A stretch of 64,000 nt of DNA from Meloidogyne chitwoodi (Eukaryota; Nematoda; Chromadorea; Rhabditida; Meloidogynidae): NCBI GenBank assembly GCA_015183035.1, contig JACZZP010000009.1, positions 1,736,001 to 1,800,000 on the forward strand, given 5' to 3'. Positions 12,994 to 23,876 of this stretch are shown here, piece after piece; position 1 is the stretch's first letter, and every line of letters begins with the position of its first letter. Made by a program: the position numbers and the translations under genes. Under the pieces are notes generated by a model. It saw only the letters and a list, made by a program, of their open reading frames with translations. It searched no databases and was not told where the DNA came from.

Positions 12994-14395
12994 TTAAAAA
13001 AAATTTGGAAGAATTTTTAATTTAATTGGTAAAAATAAATTATTTTCTTCTTCTTCTTCATTATTATTTTTATTAAAATTTTGTTGTTTAAATTTATTTT
13101 CATTAATTTTTCTTTTTCTATTTTTATTATTTTGTTCTTCTATAATAATTATTTTATTTTTGTTATTAATTATTTTAATAAATTTATTTTTAATTAATTT
13201 TAATTTAATATCTTTTGGTAATCCAACAATTTTATTAATTAAATAATTAATTTCTTTTAAATTATTTTTATTTTTTTCCTAAAAAAATAATTTAAATAAA
13301 AATAAAAAAATAAACTTTTTGTTTTACCAAAATTTTTAAAATAATAAATTCTTGACATATTTGTTGTAATGAAGGAATATTTAAATTATTAATTAATAAA
13401 CCATTTGATATTGTAAATAAAGAATGTTGACCAGTACTTTTTTTTTAATAATAATTTTTAATTAATTAATTAATTTTACCTTGCTACCATTGGATAAAAT
13501 AATCTTCCTTTTTTATTATTTTTATTAAAAAATTCCAATTTAACAGGTGCCCAACCTAACCATTTTTGATTTAAAGTAAAACCAATTTTTTGTTTAGGAC
13601 CATCAAATAATATACCAACACAACAAGGAGAACATTTAGAAAAAGGAGAACAAAATTTATAATTAATACCACCATGATAAAATATTCCCTAATTATTTTT
13701 TAAATAAAATAAATAAATTAAATATACTTTATGTGAAAGTCCATAACCTTCAAATTCATTATTATTATTTGTTATAATATCTCCTAATAAATTAGCAAAA
13801 ATATAAGGAGAATTTAATAAAGCATTTTCTGTTCCAATTCCTTTTTTTAAAAAAAAGATTTAAAATATTTATTTATTTTTATTACCAAACATCATAGAAG
13901 AACCAAAAATATTATTAATATTAATTTCCCAATAAGATAAAGAATTATTATTTAATGATATTTTTGCACGTATTGCTGCTGTTCTGAAAATAAAATAATT
14001 AAAATATTTTTAAAAATAAAAAATACCCCAAAGAATATTCTGGATGAAAAATAACAGATTTATAATTATTTTCTAATTTAATAATATCAACAAAATTCAA
14101 CTTTAAAAAAAATAATATTTTAATAAATAAATTAATTAACTTTATTATTAAAACAATTTTTATCCCATATCCATAAATCTTTTTCTTTTTCTTCTTTTTT
14201 TAAAGTTAATTTATTAATATTTTCAATTGGTAAATTTATAAAAATTTCTTGATTTTTTTCTTCATTTATTTTTAAATTATTAAATCTCTATTTAAAAAAT
14301 TAATTAATTAATTAATTAAAAACCTTTATTTTAAAAATAATTCTTTTATTTTCTTCTTTTTCATTTATTTTTTCTTCTAAAATTAATTCTTTCAT
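12994..14395 (-). CDS. SPRY domain / SOCS-box protein, SPSB3-like
   Basis: Multi-exon minus-strand gene, ATG at 14395-14393 and stop at 12996-12994. The central domain matches the SPRY domain of vertebrate SPSB3. FHPEYSLGTAAIRAK aligns with FHMEYSCGTAAIRGT, then YWEIN..N.FGSSMMFGIG, GLSHKGIFYHGG, CVGILFDGPKQKIGFTLN and FYPMVAST follow in the family order. After it come SLQQICQEFI and VGLPKDIKLKLIKNKF, which resemble the SPSB3 SOCS box, and then a Lys/Asn/Glu-rich tail. SPSB proteins are substrate receptors of Cullin-RING ubiquitin ligases. The N-terminal 70 residues are highly charged and not conserved. Alternative: another SPRY/SOCS protein of the same class. Confidence 0.82.
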
Positions 14396-16674
14396 TTTAA
14401 ATAAATTTATTTTTTAATTAAAGAAAAAATGACTAGTATTGCAGCCAAAATGCTGCTAGTTTTTGTTAAAATTCACTCCATTTTTATAGCTAAATTTATT
14501 TTAAAAATTATTTTTATATTAAAAAAAGTTTAATTAATTTAAAAGATTTTATTTTGTAAAGAATTTTAAAATTTTAAAAGTTAAAATAAAATAAAAATGT
14601 TTTATCAAACAAAAATTTAAAAAAATCAATCAAATCTTGACAATTTTTAAAAAATAAAAAAAAATATTAAAAACATTGTGTGGGGCAAATGCTGATTGGT
14701 GACAGGCGGAATAAAAAAGAAATGTACATTTGTAAAGAAATTCTAGGTAGTATATATTTAGTAGAGTAGAATAAAGAAGAAAATAATAAAATAATGTTTG
14801 TTTGGGTATACGGTATTAAATAAATATAATGATTTTTTAAATTTTATTTAAATAAAAATTTGTAAAGATTTTATTTTTGAACTTTTGATTTTCAATAAAA
14901 GAAAAATTCTTTTCTTCGGAATTAAATATATTTATTTAATTTTTTAAAGGAGAATGAATAATAAGATGGTCGAGAATAATTTTGGAATATAAGAAAAAAG
15001 AAAGTACAAAAAAGGTAAGGGAAAATGACAGCTAAAAAATTACAATTAATTTGTACAAATTTAATAAATAATTAAACAATTATTTATATTTCATTAAAAA
15101 TAAATAAATATGTAGTCTAATATTTTTAAATAAACTTTCCTCAAATAATAAATGAGAAGAAGCAATGCGTGAATGTATATTTTAAAAGAAAATGTTAAGA
15201 GAAAATAAATATATTTATAGGGGTGGTGGTAAGTTAAAAAGAGCCAAGAAAATCAATGGACAAACAGACCGATGCTTTTTCAATTCTGCCGAGGCAAATA
15301 AAAATAAAATAGTAAATGAGGGAAAAAAAAGAAAAAAAGCTAAAGCCTGGGCGCAACGGCTGGCTATATTTTCTATTTGTGTGTATGAAGCTTGTCAAGA
15401 ATGAATATAAATATATTATTTTTCTTTTGAGTTCTAATTCATGTAAAATATAATTATATAGGCCATATGTTTATATTTAAATAATTTCTTAGTTTTTTTT
15501 TAAATTTTTTAAAAATATTTAAAAATATATAAATAATTTATTTAATTTATTAATTTAAATATTGTCATGACAGAAGGAAAAAGAAAAGAGTTTTGTCTTT
15601 ATTTTCGAGAATTAACTATTTATTTTAGAAAATTATAAGTTTTAAATCTGTGTATTAAATAAAAAAATCGAAAAGAAGGCTAACCCAATTCTAACTGGGA
15701 AAACAGAAAAAATTAAAAATAATTAATTAATTAAATAGTAAAATAATTATATAAGATTTTATTTTTAATTAAAATAATTCTAAAAAATAATTTTATAAAA
15801 AAAGCAGAAATTTTGATTTTTTAATTATTAAAAAAACTATTTTATGAGTTAATAAATAAATAAAATATTCTTGAAAAAGGTTAATAAGAACAGACATACC
15901 TCATAAAACCCTTTTTTTAAACAATTTTTACTATTGGAGCAGTTGTCCACTAAACAAAAATTGAGTGATGAGTAAAAATAGTAGAGATATATATTTTCTA
16001 ATATTACTTTGCTACTGGGCCACAAAAGAAAGACCAATTGGTCAGTATAAAATAATAGTGAAAAGAATAAAAAAAAGGAACATCTGTCGCACTTTTTATA
16101 AAATAAATACTAACAATTTTCTCTTTTTTAACCCAAATTATTCCAAAAACCCTCAACCGGAAGAGTGACCGTTTTATAAGACTTTTTCTTTTATAAAACA
16201 ATCCATTCATTTATTTATTTTTTTTTCTAGAATATAAATGTGCTCTAACCCCTTCAAATAAATTGGATGAGGTCGAGATGACCGAAGAAAATTTTAAAAA
16301 GGAGAGGCCAATTTTTAAAATAAAATAATTAATATATTTAAAGGAAATTATAAATTTGGTTTAATTAAAAAAATTAATTTAATTAATTAAAAATATATTT
16401 TAACAATGATCGAGAATTTTTTGGTTATTGTGTTATCAGAGACTAAAATTTGATTAAAAAAATAATTAATTTTTTAAATAATATTTAAATCATAATATTC
16501 ATAAAATGATCAAAATAAAATAAACATTTAGGATAATAAATTAATAATAAATAAATTTATTTTAAATAATTGTCAGTAAAAAATAGTAATATTTTTTGGT
16601 TCATTAAAAGTCATTAATAATTATCTAAAAAATAAATAAAATTAATTTATTTAAAACCTTTCCCTTCTTTTTTC
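14396..16674. other. Intergenic region upstream of SPSB3-like and downstream of vps-26
   Basis: About 2.3 kb of AT-rich DNA. A short 70-codon ORF at 15192-15404 (plus) is Lys-rich and has no recognisable domain; it is not called as a gene. Nothing else can be supported. Confidence 0.5.
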
Positions 16675-18265
16675 TTAATCATTTTCGTCTTCATTTTGTT
16701 TTTCATTTTCAATTAATTCATCTATTTCAGATGAATTAATTAATTGAGGGGATTGAGGTGAAATAGAGGCACGAGCTGCTGAACTTTGAGATTGTTGAAA
16801 ATGTTGTTGTACTGGTTGACGAACATTTAAAGGTTTTTCTAATCTTCTCCAAAGGATAATTTCCTAAAAAATTAATTAAAATTTAAACATATAAATAATT
16901 TAGTTTAATTCAAAATAAATATTTTTAAATTAAAAACCTGTTGTTTAAAATATCGTCTATCCTCTTCATCGATAAGAACCAAATTAAGAAAATAACGAAC
17001 AGAAAAACGTTTTGCAACATCCCTCATTGTTGGAGTCAAATCATAGCCAGCAAGAAACAGTCTAATTGGAATAGATTCACCTAAATATTAATTTTTTATA
17101 ATTAAAAAAGAAAGAAAAATTAAACCTTTAACAGGAGCTCCATCCATAATTTCATATTTGGCAATATTATCACTTTCATTAAAAATATTTGGGCCATTTC
17201 CTACTGATTCTCGTTTTAAAATAGCAATTTCCATATATTTTATTTTAATTCGAACCAAAAGAAAATAAATCTTTCCAACAATTACATCCTTTAAATGATA
17301 TCTAAAAATTAAAGGAAAATTAATTTTGTCCTTTTATTTGAAACAAATTGGGCTCTAAAATGTACAGGCTGCTCCCTTAAATTTAGAGTAAAGATTTTCA
17401 AAAATAACAGCCGATTTAATTTGAAAATGAAACTTTTTATCTTTATAAATACCTTGATTTGTTATATTCAAATTCAATATGAAGACAATCTTCAATACCC
17501 ACCTCCATTTTAATACTAGAATCATTATCTGGGTAGGTGGCTAATGTGTGTACAGCAATCTTAAATTAATTTTTATTATTAGAATTTAAATAAACAAAGA
17601 ACAAATTTACAAAAATATCCTAATAATATCAGAATTATTTAATTTAACCTCCATCTCATGTACAATATCAGTAAGCCGTCTCATTATTGTGACACGAAGA
17701 AAATAACGTAATTTGACATTCGATCCCATATAAGTTTCATACTAAATTAAAATTATAATAAAAGAGTTAAGAAAAAATAAAAATCAACCGGTTTACTAGC
17801 ATTAATAAAACAAAATTCGTATTTTGTATTTTGAAATAAATCGCCAGGACGTGCCAATTCTTTTGTTTGATAAAGAAAATCATGTTGATTACCTCTGTCA
17901 TAATATACCTCTATTGAAAATAATTTAAAATTCTAAATATAATTTAAAAATTACCAATTTGTCCAATAAAATCAATTCTAATGCCTTGATGTTCTAATTT
18001 TTGACCAGGTTTTTTTAAATTTACTAAAACTTCTCCTTCAACATTTTCACCATCATAGAACAAATAAAAAGTCTAAAAATAAATAAAATTAATTTAAAAA
18101 ATTAATAAAAACCTCATATTGGCCGTCATCAACTCTCATTCTAGTAGTTCTTTGTTGTTCCTCATTTAAAAGGCGAATTGTAATTTCTGCAGATTGACCA
18201 AATCCAAAAAATGACTAAAAATAACATATTTTAACATTTTATTTTTAGAAAAAACATACCACCAT
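16675..18265 (-). CDS. vps-26: Retromer subunit VPS26
   Basis: Multi-exon minus-strand gene with ATG at 18265-18263 and stop at 16677-16675. The first exon encodes only Met-Val and joins exon 2 at SFFGFGQSAEI, the signature VPS26 start. Highly conserved blocks follow in order: LFYDGENVEGEV, LEHQGIRIDFIGQIEVYYDRG, KLRYFLRVTIMRR, SSIKMEVGIEDCLHIEFEYN, YHLKDVIVGKIYFLLVRIKI, AKYEIMDGAPVKGESIPIRL and LNLVLIDEEDRRYFKQQE. The Ser/Gln-rich tail ends in an acidic stretch. VPS26 is an arrestin-fold subunit of the VPS26-VPS29-VPS35 cargo-recognition complex on endosomes. The introns after HEME and elsewhere are short and phase-consistent. Confidence 0.97.
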
Positions 18266-18852
18266 CAAAAAATAAATTAATAATACAAAGATTAAAATAT
18301 ATGTATATCTAAAAAATTAATATTAATAAAAAAATATCTCAAAGATAAAAAAAATATAGCTACAAAAATATAAATATCAGAGTGTGGCGTAGGATAGGGT
18401 TTAGAAAGATCTTGTGGCAAAAGTCAGATTGATATTTTTAGGATTCTAAATTTCGGAACTCCTGTCGGGAGCCTGATTGGTTGCGTCAAATTGGTCGCGG
18501 CCCGTTTGTCGCGATATTCTTTTCTTATACCTAAATATTTATGTAAATATTTAGATTGAATTAATCTGATTATTAAATAAAAAGTTAAAACATTATTTCT
18601 TTAAAATTTGAAAAGTCATTTTATTTTATAAAAGCAAAAAATAATGAAAATATTTTATATCTCAAGTATTTGTTAAAATTAATAGATGAAAATGAATTTA
18701 AAATTATAATTGTACAGTTTTTATTATTAAATATTTTTATAAAAAACTTCATTTTCAACATTTTGCCAGTTTCTTAAAATTATTAAGTAATTTTATATTA
18801 TAATAAAATAAATTACCCATTTTCTTAACGTCATTCATTCATTTTGCTTTCA
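18266..18852. other. Region upstream of vps-26
   Basis: 587 bp. A patch at about 18380-18530 is clearly richer in G+C than its surroundings and contains a small stem (CTCC..GGGAG near 18460). It could be the vps-26 promoter or a degenerate repeat. The rest is AT-rich. Confidence 0.4.
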
Positions 18853-19960
18853 TTAACCCCAACCTCTATTATTATAATTATTTCTTCCATTCCCTCCTCC
18901 TCCGTAGTCATCAACATAATCACCATTGTAGTCATTCATATTATTATTATTATTATAGTCATAATCTCTATTATATCCATCATTTCTATTGTATTTATTA
19001 TTAGATGATATAAGTGTGGGCAAAAAATCTTTAAAAGCTTTTTGACAACTATTACAACAATTTAATGCCATAAACTTTTGATTTATCCACATTCGATTTC
19101 TACGCCAATTTCTTGGTCGATTTCTTTTAACCTTAAAAATCATAAATTATAAACAAAAAAATAAAATAATTTAGGGACATATTTTTAAATAAAAAACAAG
19201 AACTTTTTAAAAAGAATTTTTATAATTTTTTTAATATTACCATGCATCTATTCAGGTATAATTGACAAAAACCATTCGGTTTTGTATCCAAACAATCTAA
19301 AATATAAAATAATAAATTATATATATATTTTTATATTTTATTTTTAATAATTTAAATAAACAAACTCATATAAAAACGTCCATTTACATAAAGCCCTAAA
19401 GGTGTTGTAGTAGGATTTGTTGTTGTTGTAGTTATTATTTTTTTATCAATACAACAACGTCCATCTATATATTTTGTTTCTTGTCCATCACAATTACCTT
19501 CCATTCCGGCTAAATTTTAATTTGAATATTTTTAAAAAATTATTTTTTTTTATTTTTACGTCCTACATCTTCCATTCCTTTTTTTTGACAAGGAGGTAAA
19601 TCACAGCAATGATGATTAATATATTTAGCATCACCATCACAATTTCCATTATTATCTACTGTAAAAAATAAGTTTAAAAAATTTAAAATAAATAAATATT
19701 TTAACTAACATCCAATATCAATCATTCCTATCATTTTACAATTTAAATCAATACAACAACGATCCAAACTTTTTATTGCATTTGGAACATCAGAACAATC
19801 ATTAGAAGCTTCTAAATTAATTAATTAATTAATTTAAAAAAATTAAAATTATTAACATACCACCAACATCAACTAATTTAATTATTTCACATATTCCTTT
19901 AAAACAATAAAATGATGAAAATAATTGAAATATTAAAATAAAAAATAAATAAAATAACAT
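18853..19960 (-). CDS. Secreted Cys-rich repeat protein with ShK-type domain (copy 1)
   Basis: ATG at 19960-19958, stop at 18855-18853, several exons. The N-terminus is a signal peptide (MLFYLFFILIFQLFSSFYC). Next come three or four short repeats of the form RCC....C...GM.D.G (for example CCIDLNCKMIGMIDIG), a Thr-rich linker, and a six-Cys ShK-like domain (NCLDTKPNGFC...C...MALNCCNSC). The tail of about 50 residues is rich in Asn, Asp, Tyr and Gly. ShK domains occur in many secreted nematode proteins; members can act on K+ channels or in innate immunity, but no function is shown here. It forms a tandem, same-strand pair with the gene at 20439-22056. Confidence 0.75.
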
Positions 19961-20438
19961 TTTTTTTTAATAATTTAAAAAAATTAGTTAATTTAAAAAT
20001 GGCAACTCAAATAGATTTTTATCAAAAACTTTATTTGTAAAAATAAAAAAAACTTTTAGAGCAATTAGGTGTGCAAATATATTTAATATTTCATTAAATT
20101 TTTTTTCAAATTAGAGAAAAATAAATTAATAAATTTATTTAAATTTAATTGTAAAATATATTTTATTAATTGATAAAGTTGAATTTTATATAATTATTTA
20201 TAATTTATATTTTGAAAATATTTTCTTAGTTTTTAAAATTATAACTTTTTTTTGAAATAAATTTTTTTTTAAAAAGTTTATTTTTAATTATAAAAATATA
20301 TTAAATTAAAGTTTGATTTATTAAATATATTTTATTTGTTAATTAGAAATAAATAAATATTAAATTTTTAATATAAAAAAGGAAAAGAATATAAATAAAT
20401 ATAAACATATAGAAAAATTTAAAGAAAGATTTTCAAGT
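19961..20438. other. Spacer between the two ShK-type paralogues
   Basis: 478 bp of AT-rich DNA between two minus-strand paralogues. It should contain the promoter of copy 1. No other feature was seen. Confidence 0.5.
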
Positions 20439-22056
20439 TTAAGAGCAATTATTACATGATTTTTTACAATTTTCCCTCATTTTATCGCCGAATGGCTGAA
20501 AAGAAAATTACAATTAAAAAAAAAAAATAATTTAAAAATTAATTAACTTACTGCACTATTTTTACACCAATTTGTAGTTTTTTCCTTACTCCAAAAATTA
20601 CAAGCTAGTGGAAACTTATCTTCACAATTATTTGTTGTTCCTGTAGCAGAATTCCCAGTATTACCACTTAAATTATTTCCACAATCTTTAGATCCTATAT
20701 GTTGAGGCAAATAATCTGGATAAGCTAAATAACAACTTAAACAACATTTATAAGCCATAACATTTTTTAATAACTTAAATTTAAAAAAATAAGAAAAATA
20801 GGTATATATTAAATATTTACATTGCATTTATTTAAATTTGTTTGGCAAAAATTTGATGTTTCAGTATCATTACAGTCTGTAAGAATTTTAAAAATTATTT
20901 TTAATTTAAAAGAAAATAATTTTTAATAAAAAATTTTTTTTAATAAGTTGATTTAAATTAATCAAAGTTAAAAGAAGAATGAGATTTTAAATTAGATGGA
21001 AAATTTTAGAATTATATAGTATTAATCATAAAAATCTCACACATATAAAAAATTCCATTTTTGTAAAGGCAAAGTTTTGATGATGTAGTAGTTGTAACAA
21101 TAGTAGTAGTAGTAATAGATGGTGTAGTTGTAATAGATGGTGCAGCATGTGGCGTACAACAACGACCTTCAAAAGATAGAGATCCCAAACATGTACCCAC
21201 AGTACTATCTAAATTAAAAATATTTAAAGGTGAATTAAGATAAATGTTCTTAATACTCCGTCATATTAGTGATTTATAATAAGTTAGCTAAAGGCTTTAC
21301 CTTTAATGTGGATATTAACAATGGTAGCGAAGGAAAAGACTTTGATCACTTTGCTTTTGGTAATGACGGTGAAAAGGGACCAGATTAGGTATTTTACTTA
21401 TCATGTTTTCGAATTGACTGACAGATTAATTTTAAACTATATTATGAAAGTAACACTCCACCTTGATTATAAACAGCACCACCAACATCCAACATTCCAA
21501 TATCCTCACAAGGACTGTTCATACAACAGCGATCGCTTTGGGGCATTGATTTTGGATTTGTACATAATCCATTATTATCTGATTCTAAATTTATTTGACT
21601 AATTAGTTTATTTTTAAACAAATTTTGTAATTTATACAAAAGTATTTATATGTATGTATTCAATAAAAATAGTAACAAATGAGTTTTTTCTATTTACTAA
21701 TAATTAAATATTTCCAATTAAAAATTTAAAAGAATTTTTAAGAGAAAAATAGAGTTAAAATATTTTAAAGTAAAGATATGTAAGTTATAATAAAAAGTTA
21801 TTAGCTTTTTAACTCTAATAATAATAAATTTATATATTAAATTAAAAACTCTTTATAATTATACATATTTATATAAAAAATTAATTAATATTTAAATAAA
21901 AATAAAATATTTTATTAGAATAAATAAATATATTAACTAACCACCAACATCTATTAAGCCTTGTATTTCACATATTCCTTCCCAGGAATTGACAAATGTG
22001 AAATAAAAATAAAATAAAAACACAAAAAGGAGAAAAGGAAAGAAATTTTTTATCAT
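20439..22056 (-). CDS. Secreted Cys-rich repeat protein with two ShK-type domains (copy 2)
   Basis: ATG at 22056-22054, stop at 20441-20439. The order is the same as in copy 1: signal peptide (MIKNFFPFLLFVFLFYFYF), CEI..LIDVGG, RCC....C...GMLDVGG repeats, a Thr-rich linker, FYMYCNDTETSNFC.. and the first ShK-like block ending MAYKCCLSC. Unlike copy 1, the C-terminus holds a second, canonical ShK domain: CEDKFPLAC..W....NWC, then MRENCKKSCNNC at the very end. The last intron (GCA|CCA) joins in phase. One intron (about 21210-21460) is long and carries a plus-strand patch with coding-like composition (see findings). Role unknown; extracellular location is likely. Confidence 0.74.
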
Positions 22057-22416
22057 TTAGGTATTTCAAAACTAAACAGATTTATAAAAAAATAATTTTT
22101 ATAAAGTTTAAATATGTAATTAGGATTGGTTAACTTAAAAATCAGTATTTAATGAAATTAACAAAAAATTAGCCTAAAAATGATATCTGAAGACAGTTGG
22201 CAATCGTTAGAATCTTTTCTCGTATGAGAGATATAAATAAACTAAAAGTGAGGTGTGCAAATAATTATTATAAATGTTCATGTTTCTTTAACAAATAAGT
22301 TTATTTAATATTTCGAATTTTAGAACTCCATTAATTAAATTATTTAAAATAATACAAAAGAAATAAAGCTAAAAGTACCAAACAATTAACAATAGAATAA
22401 CTAGTGGAATACATAC
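22057..22416. other. Upstream region of ShK copy 2
   Basis: 360 bp of AT-rich DNA ending at the 8-bp target duplication of the hAT-like element (22409-22416). Presumed promoter; no other feature. Confidence 0.5.
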
Positions 22417-22747
22417 CAGGGATGCATATCGTATCGTATATCGTTATCGTATATCGTATTTTATCGTATTTTTGGGGTGATTTTGTATCGTATCGTATAT
22501 CGTATCGTATTTTTTCTGAAATAATATCGTATCGTATATCGTATCGTATTTTTTTTAGTTATTTTATATCGTTATTATATTTTATAGGAAAAACTTATTA
22601 TATATTATTTTATTACATAAATTAATTTCCCCCATTGCTTTCTTTTGACTTTCTTCCTCTTTTATTCTTTATTTATTTCTCTTCTCTTGTAAGGGAAGAA
22701 AAAAATACTATAAGGAATGATTTACCTATAATTAAATTGGTTAATCG

Positions 22748-22818
22748 ACAAGTATGGTTTGGTGGTTAGTGTGTTAGTTTATTGCTTGTCATACGTTGGT
22801 TAGATTCCTATTAATTTG
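22748..22818 (+). pseudogene. Decayed tRNA-Asp(GTC)-like sequence inside the hAT-like element
   Basis: TGGTGGTTAGTGTG (22760-22773) resembles a tRNA D-arm/A-box. CTTGTCATACG (22785-22795) resembles the tRNA-Asp anticodon arm with GTC. GGTTAGATTCC (22798-22808) is one base from the B-box consensus GGTTCGANTCC. The acceptor ends do not pair well and the variable/T-stem part is shortened, so this is a relic or a tRNA-derived promoter, not a working tRNA. Confidence 0.5.
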
Positions 22819-22974
22819 CGAAATACCTAGAGGCCATTAATTATTGTTAAATTCTTTATTTTGTTCGTTTTAAATTTTTAAGCTAGAAGAAAAATTAAAT
22901 TCCTATATTTTTGATTGTAGCGCTAAAAAAAAGCTATTTTTAGCAACTAGAGCGCAATAATTTTTCAAAATTTT

Positions 22975-23055
22975 CGCCTGCGGCGCTAAAAAGGTTAAAT
23001 TTTTGGTAACTAGTGAAATAAAACTCAAAATTTTTCGCCTGCGGCGCTGAAAGTG
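22975..23055. repeat. Two CGCCTGCGGCG palindrome-bearing repeats
   Basis: The sequence TTTTCGCCTGCGGCGCT occurs at about 22974 and again at about 23035 inside the hAT-like element. Each copy holds the perfect stem CGCC/GGCG around TGC. Flanking text (reading GGTAACTAGT or similar) is partly shared, so this is a short tandem duplication. Confidence 0.6.
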
Positions 23056-23473
23056 TGAATTTTCGGTAGATATGGAGCAGGGTTCCCGCCCGAAACCCGG
23101 CCTTTTTTCTTACCCGATACCTGAAATAAAAATATTCCAACCCGAAACCCGTACCCAAATTTTTTTGAACCCGCGGCAACTCTGCTAGAGAACAGTGGCG
23201 CCGAGACATCTGAAAAATTTTCAAAATTTATCTGTCTCGAAAAATCGGCCCGACACTTACTTATATCGTATCGTATTTTTTTCGAATTTTATATCGTATC
23301 GTATATCGTATCGTATATCGTATCGCATTTTTTAATGAAATTATATCGTATCGTATATCGTATCGTATTTTTTTCTGAAATTATATCGTATCGTATATCG
23401 TATCGTATTTTTTTCTGAAATTATATCGTATCGTATCGTATAAAACCGAACGATATGCATCCCTGATACATAC

Positions 23474-23876
23474 AAAGATGGGAGAACTTTCTATTTACGA
23501 ATAGCCGCTTCGCGACTGAAGTGTATAGAAACCGCTTATAAAATTTAATTAGTCTTTATTGTATGTATTATTTAATTTTCCATTGAAACTAAACCACTTA
23601 ACCACCATTCATGTACAATTGTCCTCTGTACAATTGTCCATGTACAATTTTTCCACTGTACAATTGTCGTGTCACGCTTAAATGCGTAATTATTTTGTTG
23701 AGTGCCTTTCGCGCTCAAACCGCTTAATTAACAAGGAACGGCTTACTGCCTGCTGTCTTTCATTTTTAACCACTCTATTTTCCAGAGGCATTGTCTCGCA
23801 AAATCCTCGTGCCTTTATTTTTTCCTATTAATATCTTTGACTTTTTTTATTGTTATTTTTTTCCTTTAGTGATGAG
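23474..23876. promoter_or_regulatory. Region upstream of the talin/CENP-A locus with four TGTACAATTGTCC-type repeats
   Basis: Four copies of TGTACAATTGTCC or a close variant lie at about 23612, 23628, 23641 and 23658. They contain the palindrome-like TGTACAATTG and are spaced 13-17 bp. Their role is unknown; the location fits a promoter of the gene starting at 23877, or a leftover repeat. An acceptor-like CCTTTAG ends at about 23869, 7 nt before the talin-like ATG. Confidence 0.5.

Larger units (their letters stand above)
22417..23465. mobile_element. Non-autonomous hAT-like element with TATCG-repeat ends
   Basis: Perfect 15-bp terminal inverted repeats, CAGGGATGCATATCG at 22417-22431 and CGATATGCATCCCTG at 23451-23465, are flanked by the direct duplication ATACATAC (22409-22416 and 23466-23473). 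An 8-bp target duplication and CAGGG ends are hallmarks of the hAT superfamily. Inside each end are arrays of TATCGTATCG-type repeats (22428-22556 and about 23264-23445). The centre contains no transposase ORF, so mobility would depend on an enzyme in trans. It also holds a decayed tRNA-like sequence and short CGCCTGCGGCG palindromes. Confidence 0.9.

Noticed and set aside
15192..15404. 70-codon Lys-rich ORF
   Set aside because: No domain, no splice context, AT-rich composition; consistent with chance.
22404..22625. 73-codon Tyr/Ile/Ser-rich ORF
   Set aside because: It is the translated TATCG-repeat arm of the hAT-like element.
22748..22818. Functional tRNA-Asp gene
   Set aside because: Acceptor stem does not pair and the T-arm region is shortened; only A/B-box-like and anticodon-like parts remain.
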